From the NCBI GenBank assembly GCA_012719855.1, contig JAAXZN010000048.1, positions 99,910 to 163,909 of the forward strand: a DNA stretch of 64,000 nucleotides, read 5' to 3'. A program made the position numbers and the translations under genes. The DNA is from Serratia liquefaciens (lineage in GTDB: Bacteria > Pseudomonadota > Gammaproteobacteria > Enterobacterales > Enterobacteriaceae). A model generated the notes under the pieces. The model saw only the letters and a list, made by a program, of their open reading frames with translations. It was not told the origin of the DNA and made no database searches. Below, in pieces: positions 44,650 through 56,195 of the stretch. Within the stretch, counting starts at the first letter, position 1; every line of letters starts with the position of its first letter.

Positions 44650-45669
44650 TTACAGGCTTTCGCTCAGGGTGGCCACCATCACCGCCTTGATGGTGTGCAG
44701 GCGGTTCTCGGCCTGATCGAACACCACGCTGTGTGCGGATTCGAACACCTCATCGGTCACTTCCATGCCGCCGTGCAGCCCGTATTGTTCGGCCATTTGC
44801 TTACCGAGCGTGGTCTGGTCGTCGTGAAACGCCGGCAGGCAGTGCAGGAATTTGACGTTCGGGTTGCCGGTCAGTTTCACCATCGCCATATTGACCTGAT
44901 AAGGCTTCAGCAGCGCGATACGCTCCTGCCAGGTTTCTTTCGGCTCGCCCATCGATACCCACACGTCGGTATACAGGAAGTCCGCGTCCTTCACCCCTTC
45001 GGCAATGTCTTCGGTCAGGGTGATCTTGGCGCCGGTCTGTTTTGCCAATGCCTGGCACTCTGCGACCAGCTCAGGCTGTGGCCAGCAGGCCTTCGGCGCC
45101 ACCAGCCGCAGATCCATGCCCGCCAGGGCGGCAGCTTCCAGCAGGGTGTTGCCCATGTTGTTGCGGGTGTCGCCAAGGTAGGCGAGCTTCACCTCGCTCA
45201 GCGGCTTGCCCGGCAGGTGCTCCTGTACGGTTAGCAGATCCGCCAGCAACTGGGTCGGGTGGAACTCGTTGGTCAACCCGTTCCACACCGGCACGCCGGC
45301 ATGGTTGGCTAGCGTTTCCACCAGCGCCTGACCATAGCCGCGGTATTGAATACCATCATACATCCGGCCCAGCACCCGGGCGGTGTCTTTCATCGACTCT
45401 TTATGGCCGATCTGGCTGCCGCTTGGGCCCAGATAAGTGACCTGAGCACCCTGATCGAAAGCGGCAACTTCGAAAGAGCATCGGGTACGGGTCGAGTCTT
45501 TTTCGAAGATGAGCGCAATGTTTTTGCCCTGCAGGTGGCGTGTTTCCTGGCCTTTCCGCTTGGCCTGCTTTAACTCGGCCGAAAGCTGCAGCAGCGCCTG
45601 AAGCTCCGCCGGGGTGAAATCCATTAACCTTAGGAAGTGACGTTTGTAGAACGGGTTTATGCTACTCAT
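44650..45669 (-). CDS. argI: Biosynthetic ornithine carbamoyltransferase
   Basis: A 339-residue enzyme that makes citrulline from ornithine and carbamoyl phosphate. [30 protein letters not shown] and [14 protein letters not shown] are the substrate motifs. Two ARG boxes overlap the promoter, so it is arginine-repressed. It is divergent from rraB, as in E. coli. The catabolic paralogue is arcB at 40870. Confidence 0.94.
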   Translation of the reverse strand: MSSINPFYKRHFLRLMDFTPAELQALLQLSAELKQAKRKGQETRHLQGKNIALIFEKDSTRTRCSFEVAAFDQGAQVTYLGPSGSQIGHKESMKDTARVLGRMYDGIQYRGYGQALVETLANHAGVPVWNGLTNEFHPTQLLADLLTVQEHLPGKPLSEVKLAYLGDTRNNMGNTLLEAAALAGMDLRLVAPKACWPQPELVAECQALAKQTGAKITLTEDIAEGVKDADFLYTDVWVSMGEPKETWQERIALLKPYQVNMAMVKLTGNPNVKFLHCLPAFHDDQTTLGKQMAEQYGLHGGMEVTDEVFESAHSVVFDQAENRLHTIKAVMVATLSESL

Positions 45670-45692
45670 TGCCGTGTATCCTGCTTGTTGTT

Positions 45693-45731
45693 ATTGAATT
45701 AAAATTCACTTTATATGTATGAATATTCAAT
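45693..45731 (-). promoter_or_regulatory. Paired ARG boxes (ArgR operator) of argI
   Basis: ATTGAATTAAAATTCACT at 45693-45710 matches the ARG consensus wNTGAATwwwwATTCANw at every position. TATGTATGAATATTCAAT at 45714-45731 is a weaker second box. The 3-base gap is the canonical spacing for hexameric ArgR. They start 24 bases upstream of argI. Confidence 0.88.
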
Positions 45732-45832
45732 TTCAACCCCGCAGTAGAAATCTTTCACGTTTATCGTGGAAGCAATGCCGACGGTGTGTGAAAATAGAAG
45801 GAATACAGGCCATTTGACTTGAGGATATAGGC

Positions 45833-46261
45833 ATGGCAAACCGCGAACAGCTAGAAGAACAACGTGAAGAGACCCGCCTGATCATCGAAGAACTGCTGGA
45901 AGACGGCAGCGATCCGGAAGCGCTCTACACCATCGAACACCACCTTTCTGCTGAGAAGTTTGAAGTGCTGGAGCAGGCCGCCGTTGAAGCCTTCAAGTTG
46001 GGCTACGAAGTGACCGACGCCGAAGAGCTGGAAGTGGAAGACGGTACCCTGGTGATGTGCTGTGACGTGATCAGCGAAATCGGCCTTAACGCCGAGCTGA
46101 TCGACACTCAGGTAGAGCAACTGGTGGCGCTGGCGGCACGTTGCGGCGTCAACTACGACGGTTGGGGCACCTACTTTGAAGATCCGAACGGCGAAGAAGG
46201 TGACGACGAAGAAGAAGAAGGTGACTTCATCGACGAAGACGACGACGGTAAACGCCATTAA
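45833..46261 (+). CDS. rraB: Ribonuclease E inhibitor RraB
   Basis: A 142-residue acidic protein that binds RNase E and alters degradosome activity. The start [37 protein letters not shown] and the very acidic C-terminal tail ([20 protein letters not shown]) are diagnostic. It is divergent from argI, as in E. coli, and precedes miaE. Confidence 0.95.
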   Translation: MANREQLEEQREETRLIIEELLEDGSDPEALYTIEHHLSAEKFEVLEQAAVEAFKLGYEVTDAEELEVEDGTLVMCCDVISEIGLNAELIDTQVEQLVALAARCGVNYDGWGTYFEDPNGEEGDDEEEEGDFIDEDDDGKRH

Positions 46262-46295
46262 TTAATCTTGTGGGCCGGCGCTCGCCGGCCCCGCC

Positions 46296-46349
46296 TATCC
46301 CGCCGTCTTTCAAGCCGCTGCGCTAGCGTTAACTTGAAATGCATAGGGC
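46296..46349. repeat. Internally deleted ERIC-like element
   Basis: TATCCCGCCGTCTTTCAAG at the left and CTTGAAATGCATAGGG at the right are inverted ERIC-type ends only about 54 bases apart, compared with about 124 in the complete copy at 50.8 kb. The centre is lost. It lies just before miaE. Confidence 0.6.
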
Positions 46350-46360
46350 AGTTGAAGCAG

Positions 46361-47125
46361 ATGAAATACCAATCCCTGTTAGCCCCCATTTTAAACTTCC
46401 TGCACTGCGAAACCCCAGACGCCTGGATCGACGCCGCCCGTCGTCCGGAAAACCTGCCGCTGTTGCTGACCGACCATATGGTGTGCGAGCTGAAAGCGGC
46501 GCAGACCGGCATGTGGCTGATCCGCCGTTACGTGGCAGACAAGGAGAGCGGCGATGCCTTGTTGGCGCTGCTAAGGCCTTATGAAGCGTTTCTGCATGAA
46601 GCGCAGGGCGTGCCGGAAGCCTTGTTCCAGCAAAACAATTTCACCCGCAAGATCTTGCCCAAGAACGGCTCGGCCTACGGCCAGGATCTGGCGGACAAGA
46701 TGGTGCTGCTGATCAAAGAAGAGCTGCATCATTTTTCGCAGGTGCTGGAGATCATGCTGGCGCGGCAGATCCCGTATAAGAAGATCACCGCCAGCCGCTA
46801 TGCCAAAGGCATGATCCGCGAGATCCGCACCCACGATCCGGCCACGCTGATTGATAAGCTGATTTGCGGCGCCTATATCGAAGCCCGCTCCTGCGAGCGT
46901 TTTGCCCGGTTGGCACCGCATCTGGACGATGAGTTAAACCGTTTCTACGTTTCGCTGCTGCGCTCCGAGGCGCGCCACTATCAGGATTACCTGCAGCTTG
47001 CCGAACAGATAGCCGGCGGCGACATCACTGAGCGGGTGGCTCATTTCGGCCGCATTGAAGCAGAGCTTATTCAAACGCCGGACAGCGAGTTCCGCTTCCA
47101 CAGCGGCGTGCCCGCCTTCGCCTGA
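46361..47125 (+). CDS. miaE: tRNA-(ms2io6A)-hydroxylase
   Basis: A 254-residue nonhaem di-iron monooxygenase that hydroxylates the isopentenyl group of ms2i6A37 in tRNA. MKYQSLLAPILNFLHCETPDAWIDAA opens the family. Metal ligands are in IKEELHHFSQVLEIM (E-x2-H) and LLRSEARHYQDYLQLA, the two ferritin-like motifs. E. coli lacks this gene, while Salmonella has it in the same neighbourhood. The start at 46361 is chosen over a longer frame that would translate the ERIC remnant. Confidence 0.93.
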   Translation: MKYQSLLAPILNFLHCETPDAWIDAARRPENLPLLLTDHMVCELKAAQTGMWLIRRYVADKESGDALLALLRPYEAFLHEAQGVPEALFQQNNFTRKILPKNGSAYGQDLADKMVLLIKEELHHFSQVLEIMLARQIPYKKITASRYAKGMIREIRTHDPATLIDKLICGAYIEARSCERFARLAPHLDDELNRFYVSLLRSEARHYQDYLQLAEQIAGGDITERVAHFGRIEAELIQTPDSEFRFHSGVPAFA

Positions 47126-47149
47126 TAGCCGGGCGCCCGCGCAACTAAG

Positions 47150-48757
47150 TTACGCCGGTGCGCCCAGCAGTAAATCCACCGCTTTTTCCGCCAGCATAAT
47201 GGTTGGCGCATTGGTATTGCCGCTGGTGACCTGCGGCATCACCGAGCAGTCGATCACCCGCAGTCGCTCAAAACCGTGCACCCGCAGTTGCAGATCGGTC
47301 ACCGAGTCCTGCGGTGATTGGCCCATGCGGCAGCTGCCCACCGGGTGATACACCGTCTTGCAGAAGTTGCGCACGAACTCCTCCAACTGGGCCTCATCGT
47401 TCAACCATGCCGGCTGCGGCATCAGCAGGTCTTTGATCAGCGGCTTGAGGGCCGCGGTTTGCAGGAAGCTCAGGCCGAATTTCACCGCGCGTACGCTGCC
47501 GGCCAGATCTTCCGGATGGCCGAGGTAGTTGGCGTGCAGCTTCACCGGATCGCGCGGATCGCGGCTGCGCAGCAGAACTTCCCCCCGCGCCTTGGGCTGC
47601 AGATAACCGACCTTGAGCGTGAAACCGTGGATATTGGGCAGTGGTTCGCCGGGCACGTCATCCCAGCTGTCGAGCATCGGCAGGAAGTGGATCTGCACGT
47701 CGGGCCGGCCGTCACCCTGGCTGTCGGTGAAGGCGGCGCCTTCCAGCACGTTGGAGCTCAGCACGCCGCTGCGAAACGCCAGCCATTCGGTGCCGTGGCG
47801 TAGCGCCTGCAGCCCGCGATCGGCGCCGTACAGGCTGATCGGTTGCCGGGTGCTGACGTTGATCGACATATGCAGATGATCGTGGAAGTTCTTGCCCACC
47901 GGCAGATCGGCGATCGGCGTTATGCCCAACTGTTGCAGATGTTCGCGTGGTCCAATGCCGGACAGCATCAGGATCTTCGGCGATCCGACCGCGCCGGCGC
48001 TGAGGATCACTTCCTTTGCCGCATGCGCGGTGACTTCGGCACCGCCGTTTTGGCTATACACCACGCCGGTGGCAACGTTGTTGTCCAGCACCACCCGGTG
48101 CACCAGCGCATTCAGCTTCACCACCAGGCGTTGGTCGTTACGCACCGCTTTCAGGTAGGTGCGTGCGGTGCTGGCGCGCTCGCCGTTATGGGTGGTGGTC
48201 TGGTAGAAGCCGACGCCGTGCTGGCTGTCGCCGTTGAAATCGTTGCGGTAGGGCAGGTTCAGCTCCTGGCCGGCGCGGATAAACGCCATGCTGAGCGGGT
48301 GACGGTAGCGGTTCTCGCTGACCGGCAACAGGCCTTCACCGCCGTGATAGGCATCGGACAGGCTCTCGTTGGCCTCGGCACGTTTGAAATAGGGCAGCAC
48401 GTCCTGATAGCCCCAGCCGGCGCAGCCGTAACGTTCGGCCCACTCGTCGTAATCCTGCCGCTGGCCACGAATATAGATCATGCCGTTGACCGAGCTGCTG
48501 CCGCCCAACACCTTGCCCTGGGCGATCTGCATGCGGCGGTTGTTGGCGTGCGGCTCCGGCTCGGTTTCGTAGGGCCAGCTTTTTTTGGCGATGATTTTCG
48601 CCACGCCAGCCGGCATCTTGATGAATAAATTATTGTCGTCGCCACCGGCTTCCAGCAGTAACACCCGCGCCTGAGTACGGCGGATCAACTGCGCTGCCAG
48701 TACGCAGCCGGCGGACCCTGCGCCGACAATGATGTAATCAAAAGCATTTTCCGACAT
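47150..48757 (-). CDS. GMC-family FAD oxidoreductase (choline dehydrogenase-like)
   Basis: A 535-residue flavoprotein. DYIIVGAGSAGCVLAAQL is the FAD dinucleotide fold. GKVLGGSSSVNGMIYIRGQRQDYDEWA and ILSAGAVGSPKILMLSGIGP are the two GMC signatures. The C-terminal catalytic His/Asn lie in YHPVGSCRMG and SGNTNAPTIMLAEKA. It oxidises an alcohol; choline dehydrogenase is one possibility, but no betB or betI gene is near, so a different alcohol is likely. Confidence 0.88.
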   Translation of the reverse strand: MSENAFDYIIVGAGSAGCVLAAQLIRRTQARVLLLEAGGDDNNLFIKMPAGVAKIIAKKSWPYETEPEPHANNRRMQIAQGKVLGGSSSVNGMIYIRGQRQDYDEWAERYGCAGWGYQDVLPYFKRAEANESLSDAYHGGEGLLPVSENRYRHPLSMAFIRAGQELNLPYRNDFNGDSQHGVGFYQTTTHNGERASTARTYLKAVRNDQRLVVKLNALVHRVVLDNNVATGVVYSQNGGAEVTAHAAKEVILSAGAVGSPKILMLSGIGPREHLQQLGITPIADLPVGKNFHDHLHMSINVSTRQPISLYGADRGLQALRHGTEWLAFRSGVLSSNVLEGAAFTDSQGDGRPDVQIHFLPMLDSWDDVPGEPLPNIHGFTLKVGYLQPKARGEVLLRSRDPRDPVKLHANYLGHPEDLAGSVRAVKFGLSFLQTAALKPLIKDLLMPQPAWLNDEAQLEEFVRNFCKTVYHPVGSCRMGQSPQDSVTDLQLRVHGFERLRVIDCSVMPQVTSGNTNAPTIMLAEKAVDLLLGAPA

Positions 48758-49109
48758 GACTGCTCCCTGTGCGATTACGGCATGAGCCTGTCATGGCAGA
48801 GTATCGCAAGCGGGCGGCAGGTCAATTTCAAATCGTTAATTTGTTAATGAATATCACATTAATTGTTTTTAATTTTTATCAAATAATTGATTTTAATATA
48901 TAAAAAATAAAATGTTCATATTAATATTTTTTGTGGTTTGCGTGGCCGTGACGATGCCGCAGCAAAAAATACGCGGTGATAAATATCCGGCGCATTGTTT
49001 CTAAACGGAATATTAAATATGAGATTTATCCGAGCGGGAAAGAGGATGTCAGCACAAAAATGCTGCTATATGATGAGCCACTCTGTGGTTGGATAAGATA
49101 TTAAGAAAT
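48758..49109. other. AT-rich gap before the acyltransferase gene
   Basis: About 350 bases, very AT-rich from 48830 to 48930 (runs of A and T). No gene, hairpin or known operator stands out. Composition is unlike the GC-rich neighbours and suggests recently acquired or H-NS-bound DNA. Confidence 0.5.
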
Positions 49110-50099
49110 ATGGACATTTCGATTAATAAATCTAATTATTTAAAAGGGATTGCCATCATATTGATGCTGATCCATCACCTGTTTGCCTACCCGATCCGAA
49201 TTAGCCCGGATATCCCGGTCTATCATATTGTTAACAGCGTTGATCTTGAAATGTATCTTGGTCTGTTCGGCAAGATTTGCGTTTCGATGTTTCTGTTTCT
49301 GTCCGGTTACGGGTTTTCGCTGAAAAAAGAAGTGTCGTTCCACTATATCTGGGGCAAGCTGAAGAATTTATATATCAGCTATTGGATAGTGTTATTTATC
49401 TTTGTCCCTATCGGCATTTTCTTCTTTCCCGGAGAAAGGTATAGCCTTTCCCTGCCGCTGTTTCTCGAAAACCTGATTGGCATTAAATCCACGTATAACA
49501 GCGAGTGGTGGTTCTTCAAACTCTATGTGCTGTACGTGCTTTCTCTGCCGCTGTTATCACGGCTGAATATCTACCCTTTGCTGGGGGTGCTGGTTCTGGC
49601 GGCGCTGTGCGGCAGAGGGCTGCAGTATTTCGCCTGGGCGCCTGAAATCCTGATCGAATATTGCACCTGGCTACTGCCTTTCGGCTTTGGCATGGTGTTT
49701 GGCCGCAGCAAGCACATGCCGGCGGACTTCTGGCTGTCGAAGCTGATTGTTACCCTGAGCCGCACCCATCCGCTGATCTTGCTGATGGTGACGGTGGCGG
49801 TGTTTATCGTCGCCCATAATCCGGGGCTGCTGCTGGTGACGCCGCTGTTTATCATCGCGATGATGAAAACCGCAGACGGGCTGGGCAGTACGGTGAATCG
49901 GGCGGTGGGCGAGCTGGGCAAGCATTCGATGTACATGTGGCTGACCCACAGCTTCTACTGTTATTACTTCACCCAAAAGCTGATTTTTGCGCCGCGCTAC
50001 ACGCCGCTGATCCTGCTGCTGCTGATTGTGGTGTCCTACCTGACCAGCCTGGTGCTGAGCCGGATTGAGTTTGCTATCAAGGGCAGGGTAACGGCGTAG
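49110..50099 (+). CDS. Membrane acyltransferase (acyltransferase_3 family)
   Basis: A 329-residue polytopic protein with about ten spans. The start NKSNYLKGIAIILMLIHHLFAYP carries the active-site histidine motif (HH) in the first span, typical of the OafA/NolL acyltransferase_3 family. These O-acetylate or succinylate surface sugars. I chose the ATG at 49110; a TTG at 49089 is also in frame. The upstream DNA is AT-rich and no polysaccharide genes are adjacent, so it looks like a lone insertion between miaE and yjgM. Confidence 0.8.
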   Translation: MDISINKSNYLKGIAIILMLIHHLFAYPIRISPDIPVYHIVNSVDLEMYLGLFGKICVSMFLFLSGYGFSLKKEVSFHYIWGKLKNLYISYWIVLFIFVPIGIFFFPGERYSLSLPLFLENLIGIKSTYNSEWWFFKLYVLYVLSLPLLSRLNIYPLLGVLVLAALCGRGLQYFAWAPEILIEYCTWLLPFGFGMVFGRSKHMPADFWLSKLIVTLSRTHPLILLMVTVAVFIVAHNPGLLLVTPLFIIAMMKTADGLGSTVNRAVGELGKHSMYMWLTHSFYCYYFTQKLIFAPRYTPLILLLLIVVSYLTSLVLSRIEFAIKGRVTA

Positions 50100-50146
50100 G
50101 GGCTCTGCCTGCTGCGCCCGTGATGACCGCGGGCGCAGCAGCAAGA

Positions 50147-50650
50147 TTAAAGCGTTTTCAGCATGGTGACTTCGCAGTCGACGTGGCCGGTGGTGCCCAT
50201 AGCGTGGTCGATATGCTCGAAGCCCAGATGCTCGTACAGGCCGATGGCCTGCGTCAGGCTGGCGGTGGTTTCCAAATAACAACAGCGGAAGCCCTGTTGA
50301 CGGGCAAACTCCAGTGCCTGCAGCGCCAGGCGTTTTGCCAGGCCCTGGCCGCGTAAAACCGGCAGGAAATACATTTTCTGTAATTCGCAAATATCGTCGT
50401 CACCGCCCTGTAGCGGGGCCACGCCGCCACCGCCGGCAATCCGGCCGTCAACTTCTATCACCCAATAAGCGCTGCGGGGCAGGCTGTAGAGCTGATACAA
50501 GACGTCCAGATTGGGGTCGGAAACGGTATAGCCTTTGTCCGCCGTCAGGCCGTGCTCGGCAGAGACTTCGCGAATGACATTAGCAATAGCGGCGTTGTCG
50601 TCAGCCGTTATTGGGCGCACCAGAAGACGTACTGGGGTTGCTGTTGTCAT
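50147..50650 (-). CDS. yjgM: GNAT acetyltransferase YjgM
   Basis: A 167-residue GNAT protein. Conserved blocks are [56 protein letters not shown] (acetyl-CoA loop RGQGLA) and [24 protein letters not shown]. Length equals E. coli YjgM, and the place between rraB and valS is conserved. I start at 50650; longer frames add non-homologous residues. Substrate is unknown. Confidence 0.85.
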   Translation of the reverse strand: MTTATPVRLLVRPITADDNAAIANVIREVSAEHGLTADKGYTVSDPNLDVLYQLYSLPRSAYWVIEVDGRIAGGGGVAPLQGGDDDICELQKMYFLPVLRGQGLAKRLALQALEFARQQGFRCCYLETTASLTQAIGLYEHLGFEHIDHAMGTTGHVDCEVTMLKTL

Positions 50651-50756
50651 AGTTACACTCGCCATAAAAAGAACCCGAGGGGTTCCGGAATATCGTTTTT
50701 TGTGCAGACAAAAACGCGCCGAGTTTATATGCCGGCGGCGTCCATGCAGCAATTAA

Positions 50757-50882
50757 TATACCCGTCATCTTTCAAGTTGCAGCGTTGTTATCTGCACTCG
50801 CTCCCCCCAGTTACTTACTAAAGTAAGCGCCTGGGGGGAGCGAGTTGGTCGCCTAGCTGCAACTTGAAAGCTATAGGGTAAG
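50757..50882. repeat. Complete ERIC (IRU) element
   Basis: An imperfect 124-base palindrome. The outer ends CCCGTCATCTTTCAAGTTGCA and its inverse TGCAACTTGAAAGCTATAGGG flank a core containing TTACTTACTAAAGTAAGCGC-CTGGGG, the known ERIC centre. It lies between yjgM and the valS terminator. ERICs are non-coding and mobile with unclear mechanism. Confidence 0.88.
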
Positions 50883-50924
50883 TCTTGTAATAACATCTAA
50901 AGCGGGCCGGATGCAACGGCGATA

Positions 50925-50956
50925 AAAAAACAGCGGGGAAATCCCCGCTGTTTTTC
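50925..50956 (-). terminator. valS terminator
   Basis: AACAGCGGGG/CCCCGCTGTT with an AAAT loop; A-runs flank one side and a T-run the other, giving a good intrinsic terminator on the minus strand about 25 bases after valS. Confidence 0.88.
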
Positions 50957-50979
50957 AACTGTGGCAGTGAACCGAAAGA

Positions 50980-53856
50980 TTACAGCGCGGCGATGGTCGC
51001 CTGCTGTTCCTGTAGCTTCACTTTGCCTTCTTTGCAGGCTGCCAGACGTTCGCGCTCTTTGGCGACCACGGCTTCCGGCGCGCGCGCCACAAAGCCTTCG
51101 TTGGCCAGCTTGCCTTCGATCGAGGCGATTTCTGCATCCAGCTTGCCCATCTCTTTCGACAGACGCGCGATTTCGGCGTCTTTATCGATAAAGCCGGCCA
51201 TAGGGATCAGCAGCTCGGCGCCGTCCACCAGTTTGGTGACCGATACTGGGCCTTTGTCACCCGCAGGCAGCAGGGCGATAGACTCCAGACGCGCCAGACG
51301 CTCGATAAAGCTCTGGTTCTCCTGCACGCGACGCTGAGCGTCGGCACTGCAGTTGCGCAGCAGCACTTCCAGCTGTTTGCTCGGAGCGATGTTCATCTCG
51401 GCGCGGATGTTACGCACCGCGGTGATCGCCTGCTTGATCCATTCCAGATCGTTCAGCGCCTGCGCGTCTTCCAACGCGGCGTCGTACTCTGGGAAGGGTT
51501 GCAGCATGATGGTGTCTGCGGTTTCGCCGGTCAGAGTTTTAACGCGCTGCCAGATGGTTTCGGTAATGAACGGGATCACCGGGTGCGCCAGGCGCAGCAG
51601 GGCTTCCAGCACGGTGATCAGCGTGTGGCGGGTGCCGCGCTGTTCCGCTTCGCTGCCGTTGCTTACGACCGGCTTGGTCAGCTCCAGGTACCAGTCACAG
51701 AACTGGTTCCAGGTGAATTCGTACAGGATGTTGGCGGCCAGATCGAAACGGTAGGTGTCCAGCGCTTCGCGGTAAGCCTTCACCGTACGGTTGAATTCGG
51801 CCAGGATCCAGCGGTCCGCCAGCGACAGCACTTTCTCGCCGCCGTTGAAGCCGCAGTCCTGACCTTCCGCGTTCATCAGCACGAAGCGGCTGGCGTTCCA
51901 CAGCTTGTTACAGAAGTTGCGGTAGCCTTCCAGGCGCTTCATGTCCCAGTTGATGTCACGGCCGGTAGAGGCCAGCGCCGCCAGGGTGAAGCGCAGGGCG
52001 TCGGTGCCGTGCGGCTCGATACCGTTCGGGAACTGCTTCTCGGTGCGCTTGCGGATTTTCTCCGCCAGCTGCGGCTGCATCATGTTGCCGGTGCGTTTTT
52101 CCAGCAGGTCTTCCAGCGAGATGCCGTCAACCATGTCCAGCGGGTCGATCACGTTGCCTTTCGACTTGGACATCTTCTGCCCTTCGTCGTCGCGGATCAG
52201 GCCGGTCATGTAGACCGTCTTGAACGGAACCTGCGGCTTGCCGTTTTCGTCCTTCATGAAGTGCATGGTCAGCATGATCATGCGCGCAATCCAGAAGAAG
52301 ATGATGTCGAAGCCGCTGACCATCACGCTGGTCGGGTGGAAGGTTTTCAGCGCGTCGGTCTGCTCTGGCCAGCCCAGGGTAGAGAAGGTCCACAGGCCGG
52401 AAGAGAACCAGGTGTCCAACACGTCTTCGTCCTGAGTCAGCACCACGTCGGCACCCAGGTTGTTTTCGCTGCGTACTTCTTCTTCGCTGCGGCCCACGTA
52501 GACTTTGCCGTTCACGTCGTACCAGGCCGGGATGCGGTGACCCCACCACAGCTGACGGGAGATACACCAGTCCTGAATGTCGCGCATCCAGCTGAAGTAC
52601 ATGTTTTCGTACTGCTTTGGCACGAACTGAATTTCGCCTTGCTCAACCGCCTCCACCGCCACTTTCGCCAGCGGTGCGGTACGTACGTACCATTGGTCGG
52701 TCAGCATGGGTTCGATCACCACGCCGCCGCGGTCGCCGTAAGGCACCGTCAGGTCGTGCGGTTTGATCTCTTCCAGTAAACCCAGCTCTTCAAAGGCGGC
52801 AACCACCGCTTTACGCGCCGCGAAACGCTCCAGGCCACGGAACTGGGCCGGGATTTCGTTGCAGTAATCGGTGCAGATTTCGCCGAGGGTGTTGAACACT
52901 TCCGCTTCCTGGCGGATATCGCCGTCGAAAGTCAGGATGTTGATCATCGGCAGGCCGTGACGTTTACCGACTTCGTAGTCGTTAAAGTCGTGCGCCGGGG
53001 TGATTTTCACGCAGCCGGTGCCTTTTTCCATGTCGGCGTGCTCGTCACCGACGATGCGGATGCGACGGCCCACCAGCGGCAGAATGATTTCTTTGCCGAT
53101 CAAATCTTTGTAGCGCGGATCTTCCGGGTTCACCGCCACGCCGGTATCACCGAGCACGGTTTCCGGACGGGTGGTGGCGACCACCAGGTAATCTTTGCCT
53201 TCGGCGGTTTTGGCGCCGTCAGCCAGCGGGTAGCGCAGGTGCCACATGGAGCCTTTGGACTCGCGGTTTTCCACTTCCAGATCGGAGATGGCGGTGCGCA
53301 GTTTCGGATCCCAGTTCACCAGGCGTTTGCCGCGGTAGATCAGATCTTCTTTGTGCAGACGGACAAACACTTCGCGTACCGCGTTGGACAGGCCTTCGTC
53401 CATGGTGAAGCGCTCGCGCTCCCAGTCCACGGAGTTGCCCAGGCGACGCATTTGGCGGGTGATGGTACCGCCGGATTCCGCTTTCCACTGCCAGATTTTG
53501 TCGATGAACGCATCGCGGCCATAGTCATGGCGAGTTTTGTTTTCTTCTGCGGCGATCTTGCGCTCAACCACCATCTGGGTGGCGATACCGGCATGGTCGG
53601 TACCGGCCTGCCACAGGGTGTTTTTACCCTGCATGCGCTGGTAACGGATCATGGTGTCCATGATGGTCTGCTGGAAGGCGTGACCCATGTGCAGGCTGCC
53701 GGTGACGTTCGGCGGCGGGATCATGATGCAGAAGCTTTCCTGGCTGGTATCACCGTTTGGCTTGAAGTAGCCCTGGTTTTCCCAGTGATCGTACAGCTTC
53801 TGTTCGATCTCTTTCGGGTCGTATGCGGTATCGAGATGACTGTTTGTCTTTTCCAT
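50980..53856 (-). CDS. valS: Valyl-tRNA synthetase
   Basis: A 958-residue class I synthetase. [14 protein letters not shown] is the HIGH motif and KMSKSKGN the KMSKS loop. The editing domain (CP1, about 200-400) and the C-terminal coiled coil (about 880-958) complete the usual architecture. It follows holC by 13 bases and is co-transcribed with pepA-holC. Confidence 0.98.
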   Translation of the reverse strand: MEKTNSHLDTAYDPKEIEQKLYDHWENQGYFKPNGDTSQESFCIMIPPPNVTGSLHMGHAFQQTIMDTMIRYQRMQGKNTLWQAGTDHAGIATQMVVERKIAAEENKTRHDYGRDAFIDKIWQWKAESGGTITRQMRRLGNSVDWERERFTMDEGLSNAVREVFVRLHKEDLIYRGKRLVNWDPKLRTAISDLEVENRESKGSMWHLRYPLADGAKTAEGKDYLVVATTRPETVLGDTGVAVNPEDPRYKDLIGKEIILPLVGRRIRIVGDEHADMEKGTGCVKITPAHDFNDYEVGKRHGLPMINILTFDGDIRQEAEVFNTLGEICTDYCNEIPAQFRGLERFAARKAVVAAFEELGLLEEIKPHDLTVPYGDRGGVVIEPMLTDQWYVRTAPLAKVAVEAVEQGEIQFVPKQYENMYFSWMRDIQDWCISRQLWWGHRIPAWYDVNGKVYVGRSEEEVRSENNLGADVVLTQDEDVLDTWFSSGLWTFSTLGWPEQTDALKTFHPTSVMVSGFDIIFFWIARMIMLTMHFMKDENGKPQVPFKTVYMTGLIRDDEGQKMSKSKGNVIDPLDMVDGISLEDLLEKRTGNMMQPQLAEKIRKRTEKQFPNGIEPHGTDALRFTLAALASTGRDINWDMKRLEGYRNFCNKLWNASRFVLMNAEGQDCGFNGGEKVLSLADRWILAEFNRTVKAYREALDTYRFDLAANILYEFTWNQFCDWYLELTKPVVSNGSEAEQRGTRHTLITVLEALLRLAHPVIPFITETIWQRVKTLTGETADTIMLQPFPEYDAALEDAQALNDLEWIKQAITAVRNIRAEMNIAPSKQLEVLLRNCSADAQRRVQENQSFIERLARLESIALLPAGDKGPVSVTKLVDGAELLIPMAGFIDKDAEIARLSKEMGKLDAEIASIEGKLANEGFVARAPEAVVAKERERLAACKEGKVKLQEQQATIAAL

Positions 53857-53869
53857 TTTATATCGTTGT

Positions 53870-54319
53870 TCAGTGAGTTGGCGGCGTTGCCGTGGTCAAA
53901 TGGAAGCCGACGCTGCGATAGGCTTTATATCGGTCGCGCGCCAACTGTTTTAAGGTGTCTTCGTAAGGGACGAAGTCTACCACTTCATGGAAAGCAGTAG
54001 CAAAATCTGCAAACTGCGGCAGCAGGGCGATCAGCAGATCTCGCGGTGAGTTGCCGCGCTTGCCGGGCCAGCACAGCTCGACCGGGGCACCGTAGTGCGG
54101 CCCTTCGCCGGCCAGATTGTGCGGCACGAACTGGTGCGGATCGCGCTGCCACAGCGCTTCGTCCAACCGCTGGGCCTGTTCCTGACTTTCGCAGGCGATC
54201 AACACCCGCTTGCCGGAGCGCCAGCGTTCGGCGGCAACGGCGCAGGCCACGGCCTCATGCGCGCTGAGCGCACCTGCCGGTTCCGCGTGTTCGAGTAAAT
54301 AGAACGTTGCCTGTTTCAT
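53870..54319 (-). CDS. holC: DNA polymerase III chi subunit
   Basis: A 149-residue clamp-loader accessory protein that binds [14 protein letters not shown], the [24 protein letters not shown] block and [11 protein letters not shown] match enteric HolC (147). I start at 54319; a longer frame to 54358 would overlap the palindrome region. It lies between pepA and valS. Confidence 0.95.
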   Translation of the reverse strand: MKQATFYLLEHAEPAGALSAHEAVACAVAAERWRSGKRVLIACESQEQAQRLDEALWQRDPHQFVPHNLAGEGPHYGAPVELCWPGKRGNSPRDLLIALLPQFADFATAFHEVVDFVPYEDTLKQLARDRYKAYRSVGFHLTTATPPTH

Positions 54320-54351
54320 GATCTGATTCACCGCTGCCAATAAAAAATGTA

Positions 54352-54373
54352 GGGGCACAGCATGCTGTGCCCC
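54352..54373. repeat. Perfect 22-base palindrome between pepA and holC
   Basis: GGGGCACAGC and its inverse GCTGTGCCCC meet at a central AT, preceded by GTA. It is the longest perfect member of the dispersed palindrome family in this window and lies in an operon gap. Confidence 0.85.
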
Positions 54374-54403
54374 TCGGGATTATACCTGAATTACCGCTCA
54401 GAT

Positions 54404-55930
<1,527 letters not shown>

Positions 55931-56195
55931 TTAAAGACAAAGGCAGGCGCTACGGCTAGAATAACGTACTCCGTAACGATCTCCCGCCATTGAGTTAACT
56001 AACTATGTTAACCTGAACGGCGTAAATTGCTCTGTTTTGGCGACTATAAGTAAGTTCCTATAGGACACCCAAATGCTAGATGTTGTAATACTATTTTAGC
56101 TGTGTCGGTTGCCATATGATGAGAATAAATGGCGGATTAGCGATGAAACTATCGATTTTCCTGCAAAAAGACAAGTTTTCACAGGCGTAATAAGC

